32,538 nucleotides of DNA, taken from positions 1 to 32,538 of the forward strand of contig JACADV010000067.1 of NCBI GenBank assembly GCA_013388425.1, in the 5' to 3' direction. Below, in pieces: positions 1 through 8,684 of the stretch (positions within the stretch are counted from its first letter, which is position 1; each line of letters opens with the position of its first letter). The position numbers and the translations under genes are program-made. This DNA comes from Thermoanaerobaculaceae bacterium. GTDB taxonomy: Bacteria; Acidobacteriota; Thermoanaerobaculia; Thermoanaerobaculales; Thermoanaerobaculaceae. Under the pieces are notes generated by a model. It did not search any database and had not been told where the DNA came from. It saw only the letters and a program-made list of their open reading frames with translations.

Positions 1-1
1 C

Positions 2-1195
2 TGGGATGCCCTGGGCGTCGCCACCACCGTGGAGCGCATGAAGGCGGAGGGCGTCACGCCGGCGAGCTGGGTCGAGAAGATGCTGGCTTCGGGCGCCGAG
101 AGCTTCTACCGCATGGGTGCGGCCGGCCTCGAGTACTACGACCCGCGCGAAGGTGCCTACCGGCCCGTGCCCCGGCCTTCCACCTTCATGGTGCTCAAGG
201 AGATCAAGCAGCTCAAGCCAGTGGTGGCGGAGAACAAGGGGGCGTCGCTCGTGGATCTGGGCGACGGCATCCTCTGCCTGGAGTTCCACTCCGCCTCCCA
301 GCCGAAGCTCAACCCCATCGACGATGACATCCTGGCCATGGCCCACCGCGCCATCGAAGTGTCGCAGCAGGACTTCCGGGGGCTCGTGGTGCACCACCAG
401 GCCGAGCAGTTCTGCGCCGGCGCCAACCTCCTCATGGTGCTGGAAGGGGCCATGAGTCAGCAGTGGAAGGCCATCGACGACATGGTGCGCCAGTTCCAGG
501 GGATGACCATGGGGTTCCGCCGCGCCCGCGTGCCGGTGATCACCGCCCCCTTTGGCTTCACCTTTGGCGGCGGGGCCGAGATCACCATGGGTGGGGATCG
601 CGTCTGCGCCCTGGCTGAGACGTACATTGGCCTCATCGAGGTGGGCGTGGGGCTCGTGCCCGCCGGCGGCGGTCACGTCTTCATGCTGGAACGGGTCCTG
701 GAAGGGATCGACGAACCCGTCCTCTCCAACCTGCCGTTCCTCCGCAAGGCCTTCGAGACCATTGCCATGGCCAAGGTGGCAACTTCCGCTGAAGAGGCCC
801 GGGAGCTCAAGTACCTGCGCCCCTGGGATCACGTGGAGCTCAACCGCGACCAGCAGCTGTGGACCGCGAAGCGCATGGCCATCGCCATGGCGGAGGAAGG
901 GTACCGTCCGCCGCTGCCGCGCACCTTCCAGCTGCCCGGGCGCGAGGGGATCGCCACGTTCAAGATGTTCCTCCACAACATGAAGCTCACCCACTGGATC
1001 TCCGCCCACGACGAAAAGATTGCAACCCATATCGCCACCATCCTGTGCGGTGGCGACACCACCATCAACAATCCGGTGAGCGAGGAGACCATCCTCGACC
1101 TGGAGCGGGAAGCGTTCCTGTCGCTGTGCGGCGAACCAAAGACGCAGGAGCGGATCAAGTACATGCTGTTGAACAACAAACCGCTGAGGAACTGA
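2..1195 (+). CDS. 3-hydroxyacyl-CoA dehydrogenase / enoyl-CoA hydratase (FadN/FadB-like), 3' part only
   Basis: The reading frame is open from base 2, so the gene starts before the window; the first visible residues WDALGVATTVERMKAEG belong to the C-terminal helical part of a 3-hydroxyacyl-CoA dehydrogenase domain. About 80 residues later a crotonase fold begins, with an oxyanion-hole segment around FCAGANL, a FGGGAEITMGGD segment and an IEVGVGLVPAGGG segment that carry the usual hydratase glutamates. The domain order, dehydrogenase first and hydratase second, is that of FadN-type enzymes rather than E. coli FadB. The enzyme would hydrate enoyl-CoA and oxidise the 3-hydroxyacyl-CoA in fatty acid beta-oxidation. 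The thiolase follows after 14 bases, which indicates an operon. The missing N-terminus leaves the NAD-binding part unchecked. Confidence 0.9.
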   Translation, partial: WDALGVATTVERMKAEGVTPASWVEKMLASGAESFYRMGAAGLEYYDPREGAYRPVPRPSTFMVLKEIKQLKPVVAENKGASLVDLGDGILCLEFHSASQPKLNPIDDDILAMAHRAIEVSQQDFRGLVVHHQAEQFCAGANLLMVLEGAMSQQWKAIDDMVRQFQGMTMGFRRARVPVITAPFGFTFGGGAEITMGGDRVCALAETYIGLIEVGVGLVPAGGGHVFMLERVLEGIDEPVLSNLPFLRKAFETIAMAKVATSAEEARELKYLRPWDHVELNRDQQLWTAKRMAIAMAEEGYRPPLPRTFQLPGREGIATFKMFLHNMKLTHWISAHDEKIATHIATILCGGDTTINNPVSEETILDLEREAFLSLCGEPKTQERIKYMLLNNKPLRN

Positions 1196-1209
1196 GGAGG
1201 AGGCCTGCC

Positions 1210-2373
1210 ATGCGTGAAGCCGTCATCGTTTCGTACGCCCGTACCCCGATCGGCAGAGCCAAGAAGGGGAGCCTGAAGGATACCCGGCCGGAGGAGTTCG
1301 CCGCGCCGGTGTTGAAGGCACTCATCCAGCGCACGCCGGGCCTGGAGCCCGCCATGGTCGACGACGTGATGGTGGGATGCGCCATGCCGGAGGGGGAGCA
1401 GGGGATGAACATCGCCCGCATGATTGCCCTCCTCGCTGGCTTCCCGGTGGAGGTGCCGGCCACCACCATCAACCGCTTCTGCTCCTCCGGTTCCCAGTCC
1501 ATCGCCTGGGCCGCCGATACCATCAAGGCGGGCTCCAACGAAATCGTCATTGCGGGCGGCGTGGAGTCCATGTCCATGGTGGCCATGGGCGGGAACAAGC
1601 TGATCGCCGACCCGGCCCTCATGGAGCTCCTGCCCAACGCGTACGCCGCCATGGGCACCACGGCCGAGGTGGTGGCCCGCCAGTTCGGCATCTCCCGCGA
1701 GGAGCAGGACGCCTTTGCCGTGACCTCGCACCAGCGAGCCGCCAAGGCCATCGCCGAGGGCAAGTTCAAGGAAGAGATCGTGCCCCTCTCCGTGCGCACC
1801 ATGGACAACGGTGTGTGGCGCGAGTTCGTGTTCGACACCGACGAGGGGCCCCGCGCCGACACCTCCCTGGAGGCGCTCGCCAAGCTCAAGCCAGTGTTCG
1901 ACCCGCGCGGCACGGTGACCGCTGGCAACGCCTCGCAGATCAACGACGGCGCGGCCTTTGTCGTCGTCATGAGCGAAGAGAAGGCCAAGGCCATGGGGTT
2001 GCCAATCCAGGCCTACGTGCGCGACTGGGCGGTGGCTGGCGTACCCCCGGACATCATGGGGATCGGTCCCGCCAAGGCTGTGCCCAAGCTCCTGGCTAAG
2101 ACCGGGCTTTCCCTGGCGGACATCGACGTCGTGGAGATCAACGAGGCGTTTGCCAGCCAGTCCATCTACTGCTGCCGGGAGCTCGGCCTCGACCCCGAGA
2201 AGACCAACGTCAACGGCGGCGCCATTGCCACTGGCCACCCCCTGGGTGCCACCGGCGCCGTCCTCACCTGCAAGATCCTCGGCGAAATGAAGCGCCGCAA
2301 CGCCCGCCGCGGCATCGTCACCATGTGCATCGGCGGCGGCATGGGCTTCGCCTACCTCTTGGAACGGCCGTAG
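1210..2373 (+). CDS. fadA: acetyl-CoA C-acyltransferase (3-ketoacyl-CoA thiolase)
   Basis: This 387-residue protein has the full thiolase length and all three catalytic signatures: nucleophile Cys91 in NRFCSSGSQS, His343 in GHPLGATGA and the acid/base Cys373 in CIGGGMGFA. It would cleave 3-ketoacyl-CoA to acetyl-CoA and a shortened acyl-CoA, the last step of beta-oxidation. The start ATG is preceded by a strong GAGGAGG ribosome site, and the gene lies 14 bases after the multifunctional enzyme, so the two form a fadBA-like operon. A biosynthetic acetoacetyl-CoA thiolase is possible on sequence alone, but the neighbours favour the degradative role. A long GC hairpin closes the unit. Confidence 0.95.
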   Translation: MREAVIVSYARTPIGRAKKGSLKDTRPEEFAAPVLKALIQRTPGLEPAMVDDVMVGCAMPEGEQGMNIARMIALLAGFPVEVPATTINRFCSSGSQSIAWAADTIKAGSNEIVIAGGVESMSMVAMGGNKLIADPALMELLPNAYAAMGTTAEVVARQFGISREEQDAFAVTSHQRAAKAIAEGKFKEEIVPLSVRTMDNGVWREFVFDTDEGPRADTSLEALAKLKPVFDPRGTVTAGNASQINDGAAFVVVMSEEKAKAMGLPIQAYVRDWAVAGVPPDIMGIGPAKAVPKLLAKTGLSLADIDVVEINEAFASQSIYCCRELGLDPEKTNVNGGAIATGHPLGATGAVLTCKILGEMKRRNARRGIVTMCIGGGMGFAYLLERP

Positions 2374-2398
2374 AACCTCACCATCCGAGCGCTTGAAC

Positions 2399-2426
2399 GA
2401 GCCGCCCCTCCTCGGAGGGGCGGTTC
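2399..2426. terminator. GC-rich hairpin between convergent genes
   Basis: Thirteen base pairs, one of them a G.T wobble, pair GAGCCGCCCCTCC with GGAGGGGCGGTTC across a two-base TC centre. It lies 25 bases after the thiolase stop and just before the stop of the opposing yraN gene, so it can serve both strands. No T-run follows on either side, so intrinsic termination is likely but not certain. Confidence 0.6.
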
Positions 2427-2433
2427 ACTGTCT

Positions 2434-2814
2434 TCACGCGCTCGGCCAGGCGCGAAATGCCGCTTTGAGGTGTCGCAGGCGCGGGAGCCAGCGGCTCCAG
2501 TCCACGGCCACGATATCGAAGCGACAGGGGGGCAGGACCTTGCGCTCCCCCAGGTACGCCTGAGCCAGGCGGACGAGCCGCCGCTGCTTGGCGCCGGTCA
2601 CCGCTTCCTCGGGGCGGCCCGCCTCCATGCTGCGGCGGGTCTTGACCTCCACGAACACCAGCACCTGGCCGTCCGCACACACCAGGTCCAGCTCCCCCAG
2701 CGCACAGCGCCAGTTGCGCGCCACGATGCGGTACCCCTTGGCCCGCAGCCAGAGCTCTGCGAGCCGCTCCCCCCACCTCGCCGTGCGCGATCGGTGATCA
2801 GGCGCCAGCCGCAT
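2434..2814 (-). CDS. yraN: YraN/UPF0102 family putative nuclease
   Basis: The 126-residue protein matches the UPF0102 family in length and pattern: GERLAELWLRAKGYRIVARNW, then GELDL (Glu41, Asp43) and VFVEVK (Glu56, Lys58). These make the PD-(D/E)XK nuclease-like core. A role in DNA recombination or repair is assumed for the family but not well proven. The start was set at the internal ATG preceded by GGGAGGGG; it overlaps the 3' end of the upstream Fe-S protein gene by 17 bases, so the two are probably co-transcribed. Confidence 0.85.
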   Translation of the reverse strand: MRLAPDHRSRTARWGERLAELWLRAKGYRIVARNWRCALGELDLVCADGQVLVFVEVKTRRSMEAGRPEEAVTGAKQRRLVRLAQAYLGERKVLPPCRFDIVAVDWSRWLPRLRHLKAAFRAWPSA

Positions 2815-4828
2815 CCCCTCCCAGGGCCTGGGCCGCCAGTTCCACCACGTCAAACGTCTTCGCGTCTTCCTGGCCCAGCTCCTGTTGCCCGTTCCCCACC
2901 ATGACCGCGCAGAACGGACACGCCACCGCCACGTCCCGGCACCCCGAGGCCTGGAGCTGCTGCACTCGCACCTGGTTGATCCGCTCGCCCAGCTTCTCCT
3001 CCAGCCACATCCGCCCGCCCCCCGCGCCGCAGCACATCGCCTTGCGCCCGGAAAGCGGCGCCTCCTTCAGGGTGAGACCGGGTATCGCGGCGAGGATCGC
3101 CCGCGGTGCCTGGAATTCGCCGTTGGTACGGCCCAGATAGCAGGGGTCGTGGTAGGTGAGCTCGCGCCGCACCTCCTTTGTGAAGCGAAGCTTCCCCTCG
3201 GCCAGGAGCTTGGCCAGCAGCTGCGTGCCGTGCATCACCTCGAAGTGCCCGCCAAAATCGCCGTACTCGTTGGCCAGGGTGTTGAAGCAGTGCGGGCAGT
3301 TGGTGACGATCTTCTTCACGCCGTAGCGGTTCAGCGTCTCGACGTTGGCCTGCGCCAAGGTCTGGAACAGGTACTCGTTGCCCAGGCGGCGTGCCGCATC
3401 GCCCGTGCAGCTCTCCTCGGGGCCCAGGATGGCAAAGCTCACCCCCGCCCGCTGCAGCAACCGGGCAAACGCTTGCGATGTGCGCTTGCCTGCGTCGTCG
3501 AAGGAACCCGCGCATCCCACCCAAAACAGGTACTCGAACTCGCCCCCCTCCGCCGCCAGCGGGACCCCGAGCCCCTTTGCCCAGTCGGCCCGGGTCTCCG
3601 CCGCCAACTGCCAAGGGTTGCCGTTCACCTCCATGCCCCGGAACGCCGGCTCCGCCTCCTCCGGGAAGGTGGCCTTCTCCAGCACCAGGTGCCGCCGCAT
3701 CTCGACGATGCGATCCACGTACGAGATGAACAGTGGGCACGCCTCCTCGCACCAGCGGCAACTGGTGCACGCCCAGATCACATCGGTGGCGATCACGTCC
3801 CCGGCCAGTTCTCGCGCCGGCGTGCCAGGGGCAGCGCCAGGTTCGCCAATGATCTCCTTGGCCGAAGCGTTGAGATGGTCGCGCAGGGCAATGGTCAGGT
3901 CGCGGGGGATCAGCGGCTTGTGGGTGATGGTGGTGGGGCAAACCACGGTGCACCGCCCGCACTCGGTGCAGCTGAACAGGTCGAGGCGCTGCTTCCAGGA
4001 GAGGTCGGTGATGCGCTGCGCCCCGAAGGTGCTCCCCTCCTCGATGTGCTCCAGATCCATGGGCACCAGCCGCCCCGGCGGGTCGAGGGGGCGCAGGAGC
4101 ACGTTGGGCAACGAGGTGTACACGTGGAAGTGCTTGGAGTACGGCAAGTAGTTGGCAAAGAAGTAGAGCGCCGCCAGGTGCACCCACCAGGCGGTGGCGT
4201 AGAGGGCGTGGAGCGATCCTGGGGCGGTACCAGCAAAGAGTCCCCCCACGGCGGCGGAGACTGGCGTCCACGCCCAGGGGCCCGGGGCGCCCCCAGCGAT
4301 GCGGGCTCCGTCCGCCAGGGCATCGGTCACCATCAGGGTGGCGATCAGCCCCAGGATCACCCAGGCGTCCGCCGACAGCTCCAGACGTGCTGGCCGTGTC
4401 ACCAGGCGCCGCCAGTCAGCCACGGCAACGCCGGCGAGGACCAGCACGATGAAAACTTCCTTGGTGAGCAAGTAGGCGTGACCCAAGCCGGTGCGCAGGA
4501 GCGGTAGCTCGAAGCCGCGGGCCAGTCCCTCCAGGATCAGGGACAGGGAGCGCACCGAAAACACCAGGAACCCCCAGAAGATGAGGGCGTGCATCACGCC
4601 AGCCACCGGTTCCTGGAACATGCGCTTCTGGCCAATGGCAAAGACCACGAGTCCGCGGATCCGTTCCCGCCACTGTCCCAGCACCACCCGTCCGCTCCTG
4701 GCCGTCAAGAGCTGCCACTTGCGGGACAGCGACCAAGCGAGGAACGAGGCGGCAGCCAGCGTCACGAGCAGAAACCAGACGGTGCCGGAGATGCCGAGAA
4801 ACGTTCCGGCCGTAGCATGGTGGGCCAT
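2798..4828 (-). CDS. membrane Fe-S/heme oxidoreductase, ETF:quinone oxidoreductase type (EtfD/FadF/EMO-like)
   Basis: The 676-residue protein has a membrane half (residues about 10-235) with several hydrophobic segments and candidate heme ligands such as His80 and His233/235, like NarI/HdrE subunits. Two 4Fe-4S motifs follow (Cys287/290/293/297 and Cys354/357/360/364), then two HdrB-type cysteine-rich regions ending in NCPHCFN (about 510) and MCCGAGGGRMW (about 598). This architecture is that of EtfD/FadF and of the ETF:menaquinone oxidoreductase EMO, which pass electrons from acyl-CoA dehydrogenases via ETF to the quinone pool. Its position beside fadA supports that role. The chosen ATG follows GGGGAGGAGACC; an earlier in-frame start would run through the divergent promoter region. 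Another heterodisulfide reductase-like function remains possible. Confidence 0.85.
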   Translation of the reverse strand: MAHHATAGTFLGISGTVWFLLVTLAAASFLAWSLSRKWQLLTARSGRVVLGQWRERIRGLVVFAIGQKRMFQEPVAGVMHALIFWGFLVFSVRSLSLILEGLARGFELPLLRTGLGHAYLLTKEVFIVLVLAGVAVADWRRLVTRPARLELSADAWVILGLIATLMVTDALADGARIAGGAPGPWAWTPVSAAVGGLFAGTAPGSLHALYATAWWVHLAALYFFANYLPYSKHFHVYTSLPNVLLRPLDPPGRLVPMDLEHIEEGSTFGAQRITDLSWKQRLDLFSCTECGRCTVVCPTTITHKPLIPRDLTIALRDHLNASAKEIIGEPGAAPGTPARELAGDVIATDVIWACTSCRWCEEACPLFISYVDRIVEMRRHLVLEKATFPEEAEPAFRGMEVNGNPWQLAAETRADWAKGLGVPLAAEGGEFEYLFWVGCAGSFDDAGKRTSQAFARLLQRAGVSFAILGPEESCTGDAARRLGNEYLFQTLAQANVETLNRYGVKKIVTNCPHCFNTLANEYGDFGGHFEVMHGTQLLAKLLAEGKLRFTKEVRRELTYHDPCYLGRTNGEFQAPRAILAAIPGLTLKEAPLSGRKAMCCGAGGGRMWLEEKLGERINQVRVQQLQASGCRDVAVACPFCAVMVGNGQQELGQEDAKTFDVVELAAQALGGDAAGA

Positions 4829-4856
4829 GGTCTCCTCCCCTCTCACGACAGCGCCG

Positions 4857-4885
4857 ATTGTGCCACAGCCGCTCCAAAAAGTGAA
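4857..4885 (-). promoter_or_regulatory. predicted promoter for the Fe-S oxidoreductase gene
   Basis: On the minus strand a TTCACT -35 (4880-4885) and a CACAAT -10 (4857-4862) stand 17 bases apart, and TGG directly precedes the -10. This places the RNA start about 20 bases before the ATG at 4828. Each hexamer matches consensus at four of six positions. Confidence 0.45.
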
Positions 4886-4908
4886 CCGCCATTCAGTTTG
4901 GTGGACGC

Positions 4909-4917
4909 TGGTAGAAT
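4909..4917 (+). promoter_or_regulatory. predicted extended -10 promoter for the GNAT gene
   Basis: TGGTAGAAT fits an extended -10 element (TGnTAnnnT) with a five-of-six -10 hexamer. No good -35 is visible 17-18 bases upstream. It faces away from the Fe-S gene promoter within the same 164-base spacer. Confidence 0.4.
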
Positions 4918-4992
4918 GCCGCTCGGAAAACGGTCGAGGCCGCCGCGCGCAGCGCGCCGAGTCCGGTGACCAGATGGGAACTGGGGGTCGAG

Positions 4993-5925
4993 ATGTCGGC
5001 AAAACTCAAGATCCAGCCGGTCACCCCGGTGGCGTTGCTGCCGCTCGTGGAGATGGCCGAGCAGCTGCGCGCCACACTGCCGGGCTACGAGGAGCTCGCC
5101 ACCCCCACGGGGCGTGGGGAGCGTTCGGACTTTGCCTTCGACCTGGCCCATCTGGCCCACCACGACAGCAACGGGTTCCTCATTGCCTCCCGCAACAACG
5201 ACGTGCTGGGATTTGCCGCGAGCTTCGTCCGGTCGCGCCAACTCCTCCTCTCGCACCTCTGGCTCGTGCCCGACCTGGCCGACCGCTCGGTGGCCCACGC
5301 GCTGCTGCGGCACGTGGCGGCCTACGGTGCCCGCTCGGGGGTCAACGACCTGGCCTGCCACGCCGTGGCTGGCCCCCTCGTGCAGGCGGTGTGCTTCCGC
5401 TACGGCATGCGACCCCGTTTCCCCGTCTACCGCCTCACCCTCCCCAAAACCACCGCGCTCCACCTGGGTCTTGAGCTCTCCCACTTCCTGGCCGGGCACG
5501 AACTCACCGACGAGCAGGTAACGCGCAAGGCGGGTACCGGCGAGCCGGAGCGCATCGACCGCCTCCTGCGCGGCATCACCCGCACTTTGGACCACGAGTA
5601 CTGGCTCGGCCAGCGTGGCCTGCGCCTCGCCACGGTGCAGGAGGGGCGTCGCATCACCGGCTACGCCTACGGGGGGGCTGGCCAGTGCGGCCCGGTGGCC
5701 GCCATCACCACGGAGGCAGCCCAGGCTGCCCTGGGGTGGGCGCTCCGGTTTGCTGCCGAGAGCAGCGAGTCCGACGTCACCCTCTACGTCCCTGCGGTGT
5801 TCGAGAGTGGGCTGGAAACCCTGCTGGAAGCGGGGGCCGACTGCCGCGCGCAGTCGCTGTGGATGAGTCAGCTCCCCGCCACCGGCATGGAGCGCTACGT
5901 TTTGGCCAGCAGCACCTTGTGCTAG
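4993..5925 (+). CDS. tandem GNAT-fold N-acetyltransferase-like protein
   Basis: The 310-residue protein looks like two GNAT units. The first (about 15-140) has a central strand region with SHLWLVPDLADRSVAHALL, where the normal R-x-x-G-x-G/A acetyl-CoA loop has lost its glycines. The second (about 180-300) carries RRITGYAYGGAGQCGPVAAI, typical of the C-terminal half of double-GNAT proteins. The substrate cannot be told. The ATG chosen follows GGGGGTCGAG; a GTG at 4966 would add nine residues. Its stop codon overlaps that of RNase R on the other strand (CTAG), leaving no room for a terminator. The degraded first loop suggests that only one unit is active, if either. Confidence 0.65.
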   Translation: MSAKLKIQPVTPVALLPLVEMAEQLRATLPGYEELATPTGRGERSDFAFDLAHLAHHDSNGFLIASRNNDVLGFAASFVRSRQLLLSHLWLVPDLADRSVAHALLRHVAAYGARSGVNDLACHAVAGPLVQAVCFRYGMRPRFPVYRLTLPKTTALHLGLELSHFLAGHELTDEQVTRKAGTGEPERIDRLLRGITRTLDHEYWLGQRGLRLATVQEGRRITGYAYGGAGQCGPVAAITTEAAQAALGWALRFAAESSESDVTLYVPAVFESGLETLLEAGADCRAQSLWMSQLPATGMERYVLASSTLC

Positions 5926-8168
5926 CGCCGGCGCGCCCGCCCCGCTGCGCGGCGAGTTTGCGGACGGCGCGGGACCGCCCGCCGGGGGCGCTTTGCAGCC
6001 TCGAGGAGCGGCTGCTGCCCCACCGGCTCCAACCGCACCTCCAGCGTCTCCTCCACCACTCCCACCACCCGCACCTGGAGAGCAGCCCCCAACTTCAGCT
6101 CCCTGCCCGTGTGGCGCCCCACCAGGCGGTGGCCGAACTCATCGTAGCGGTAGTAGTCGTCGTGCAGGTCGGCCACGTGCACCAGCCCCTCCACGAAGAC
6201 CTCGTCCAGCTGGACCACCACGCCGAAGGCCAGCACAGCGGTGATGTGGCCCGAGAACACCTGGCCGATCCGGCTGCGCATGAACTCCGCCTGCTTCCAC
6301 CTCACCGCCGCGCGCTCCGCCTCGGCGGCACGCCGTTCGGTGAAGGAGCAATGGCTTGCCAGGTCCGCCAGCTCCGCCTCCAGAAATGCCCGTTCCGGCC
6401 CGAGCTCAACCTGGCCCGCCAGCAGCCCGGCCAGGGACCGGTGCACCACCAGGTCGGGGTACCGCCGGATGGGCGAAGTGAAGTGCAGGTAGAAATCGGT
6501 AGCCAGCCCGTAGTGGCCACGGCACTCGTTGCTGTAGGCAGCGCGCGCCAGCGAACGGAGAACCAGGGTCTGCAGCAGCCGCTCCTCGGGGCGCCCCTGA
6601 ATTTCCGCGAGGATCCGCTGCAACTCTCGGGGCGGCAGGTGCTCCAGATCGCCCTTCAAGGAGTAGGAGAACGATTCCAGGACCGCCTGGAGCTCCGCCA
6701 GCTTGCCGGCCGAAGGACGGTCGTGGACGCGGAACAGCGCCGGCTGGCGCCCCCACACCAGGAGCCTGGCGACGCACTCGTTGGCCGCCACCATGAGCTC
6801 TTCGATGAGACGGTGGGCGCGGTTGCGTGGCACCGCGCTCACCCCCGTCATGAACCCCTCGGGGTCCAGGAGGATTTCCGGTTCCGGCAGGTCGAAATCC
6901 AGCGAACCGCGCGCCGCACGTCGGCGCCCCAGCCGCTGGGCCGCGGCGTCCAGGAGCTCCAGCGAGCGGCGCACATCCGCGGGCAGATCCCGCGGCCAGG
7001 CCCCACCCTCCAGCCAGGAGAACACTTCGGTGTACGTGCAACGACGCCGGGAGCAAAAGACGGAACGCTCGGCGCGGTACCGCTCCACCCCGCCGTCGGG
7101 GGTGACGAGGAACCGCACTGTGAAGGCCAGGCGGTCGGCACCGGGCAGAAGCGAACAGAGATCGTTGGAGAGGCGCTCGGGCAACATGGGAACGCAGCGA
7201 CCCGGCAGGTACACGCTGGTCCCCCGCTCGCGCGCAGCTGCATCCAGGTGGCTGCCCGCCGGCACGTAATGGCTCACGTCGGCAATGTGGACGAACACCT
7301 CGATGGCCCCGCCGGGACCTTCCCCCGCCGCCACCGCGTCGTCGAAGTCCTTGGCCGACTCCCCGTCCACCGTCACGGCCGCCTGCCAGCGATAGTCCAC
7401 CCGCCCAGCACGCTCCACCTCGCTCACGCCAGCGGGTAGTGCCTCCGCCTCCTCCAGAGTCGCGGGGGGGAACTCCACCGGAATGCCGTGTTCCGCCAGC
7501 ACCACCGCCTCGGCCACACCCGGCTCCCCAGCCATCCCCAGCCGGCGCACCAGCGTCCCGCCGAGGAGGCCATCGCGCTGCTCGCCCTCCAGGGCCACTT
7601 CCACGAACTCACCATCGCGGGGTGGGTCTTCGGCGGAGGGGGTGACCAGCACGCGGGCGTCCACACGCCGGGCAAAGGGCGCCACCCAGGGCTGCCGGCG
7701 GTCGGCCACGAAGCGGCCCACCAAGAGCGGGCGACGGCGGCGGAGAACCCGCACCACCGCGCCGTTCCAATCCTCCACCTGGCGCCGCCGGCCGCGCTGG
7801 GGGAGGCGGCGCACCAACACGGTATCGCCATCCATGGCGCCTGCGAGCCGGTCGGGGCTCACCACCAGGGTCGGCACACCCTCCTCCTCCTGCCGCAGGA
7901 TCCCCAGGCCACGGGCGGTGATGCGCAGCGTCCCCACGAAGTGGTCCGTGTGCTCGATGGCACAGTAGCGCTGCTCGCCAATTCGCACCACTTCGCCCCG
8001 CTCCTCGGCGGCCGCCAGCAGCGCCTCCAGCGCTTCGCGACTCGTGACATCGAAACCGGCCTCGCGCAAGCGGCGGAGGAGCTGGGGCACGGTGGCCCCT
8101 CGCCTCCCCTCCTGGCGCAGGAGATCGCACAGTGCCCGCCGGTGCGGGAGGTCGCCCTTCAGGCCCAT
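5922..8168 (-). CDS. rnr: ribonuclease R family 3'-5' exoribonuclease
   Basis: The 748-residue protein has the RNase R layout: an N-terminal winged-helix region (1-65), cold-shock-like RNA-binding domains (about 70-220), the RNB catalytic domain with DFDD at 274-277 as metal-binding aspartates, and a C-terminal S1 domain (about 640-725) ending in a basic tail rich in Arg. It degrades structured RNA from the 3' end. ATG is preceded by GGGAGGTACCGACG. It is divergent from the tRNA-Leu gene, with only 61 bases between them, so their promoters must be interlaced. The 3' end overlaps the GNAT gene by four bases, stop to stop. Confidence 0.95.
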   Translation of the reverse strand: MGLKGDLPHRRALCDLLRQEGRRGATVPQLLRRLREAGFDVTSREALEALLAAAEERGEVVRIGEQRYCAIEHTDHFVGTLRITARGLGILRQEEEGVPTLVVSPDRLAGAMDGDTVLVRRLPQRGRRRQVEDWNGAVVRVLRRRRPLLVGRFVADRRQPWVAPFARRVDARVLVTPSAEDPPRDGEFVEVALEGEQRDGLLGGTLVRRLGMAGEPGVAEAVVLAEHGIPVEFPPATLEEAEALPAGVSEVERAGRVDYRWQAAVTVDGESAKDFDDAVAAGEGPGGAIEVFVHIADVSHYVPAGSHLDAAARERGTSVYLPGRCVPMLPERLSNDLCSLLPGADRLAFTVRFLVTPDGGVERYRAERSVFCSRRRCTYTEVFSWLEGGAWPRDLPADVRRSLELLDAAAQRLGRRRAARGSLDFDLPEPEILLDPEGFMTGVSAVPRNRAHRLIEELMVAANECVARLLVWGRQPALFRVHDRPSAGKLAELQAVLESFSYSLKGDLEHLPPRELQRILAEIQGRPEERLLQTLVLRSLARAAYSNECRGHYGLATDFYLHFTSPIRRYPDLVVHRSLAGLLAGQVELGPERAFLEAELADLASHCSFTERRAAEAERAAVRWKQAEFMRSRIGQVFSGHITAVLAFGVVVQLDEVFVEGLVHVADLHDDYYRYDEFGHRLVGRHTGRELKLGAALQVRVVGVVEETLEVRLEPVGQQPLLEAAKRPRRAVPRRPQTRRAAGRARRR

Positions 8169-8187
8169 CGTCGGTACCTCCCGTCGG

Positions 8188-8216
8188 TTGACACGCTCTC
8201 CCCGTCTCGCTAGACT
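8188..8216 (+). promoter_or_regulatory. near-consensus sigma-70-type promoter of tRNA-Leu
   Basis: A perfect TTGACA (8188-8193), a 17-base spacer and TAGACT (8211-8216) lie 13 bases before the mature tRNA 5' end. This is the best -35/-10 pair in the window, as expected for a stable RNA gene. Confidence 0.85.
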
Positions 8217-8229
8217 CTACGCCGCGCGG

Positions 8230-8318
<89 letters not shown>

Positions 8319-8331
8319 TCCCCGCCCCACC

Positions 8332-8673
8332 TCAGGAGGCCAGGAAGGCATACGCTTCCTCCCGTTCCCAGAAGACGGGGAAGATCGTGTCCAGGCGCGT
8401 CAGCTTGAGCAGTGACTCGATCCGCTTGTGCGGGCGGAAGAGCACCATCTTGCGTTGCGCTTGGGAGAACTTCTGGAGGTGCCCCACCAGCTCACCGATG
8501 CCGGTGGAATCCACGTAGTCGATCTCGGACAGGTCGAGAAGGACACCGCCCTTCGTCGTCCGGAAGATGCTCTCCAGCTCGCGCGTGAACTGCTGGGCCG
8601 ACTCGCCCAGTTTGATGGTTCCCTGCACCTCCAACACCGTGACACCCTGCTCCTCTCGCCGCTTGAGTTGCAT
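8332..8673 (-). CDS. STAS-domain protein, anti-sigma factor antagonist type
   Basis: The whole 113-residue protein is one STAS domain. Ser56 in YVDSTGIGEL is the serine that partner kinases phosphorylate in SpoIIAA/RsbV-type antagonists. Such proteins bind and neutralise an anti-sigma kinase when unphosphorylated; no RsbW-like kinase gene is visible here, so the partner is unknown. The ATG follows AGAGGGGGAAGCC, and the gene sits 11 bases after the hotdog protein, as the last gene of the ACP operon. A C-terminal tail of about 20 residues (FWEREEAYAFLAS) extends the minimal fold. Confidence 0.85.
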   Translation of the reverse strand: MQLKRREEQGVTVLEVQGTIKLGESAQQFTRELESIFRTTKGGVLLDLSEIDYVDSTGIGELVGHLQKFSQAQRKMVLFRPHKRIESLLKLTRLDTIFPVFWEREEAYAFLAS

Positions 8674-8684
8674 GGCTTCCCCCT

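Noticed and set aside
829-2238. A minus-strand open frame of about 470 codons over the thiolase gene
   Set aside because: It is a His/Gly-rich shadow of the fadA frame without motifs.
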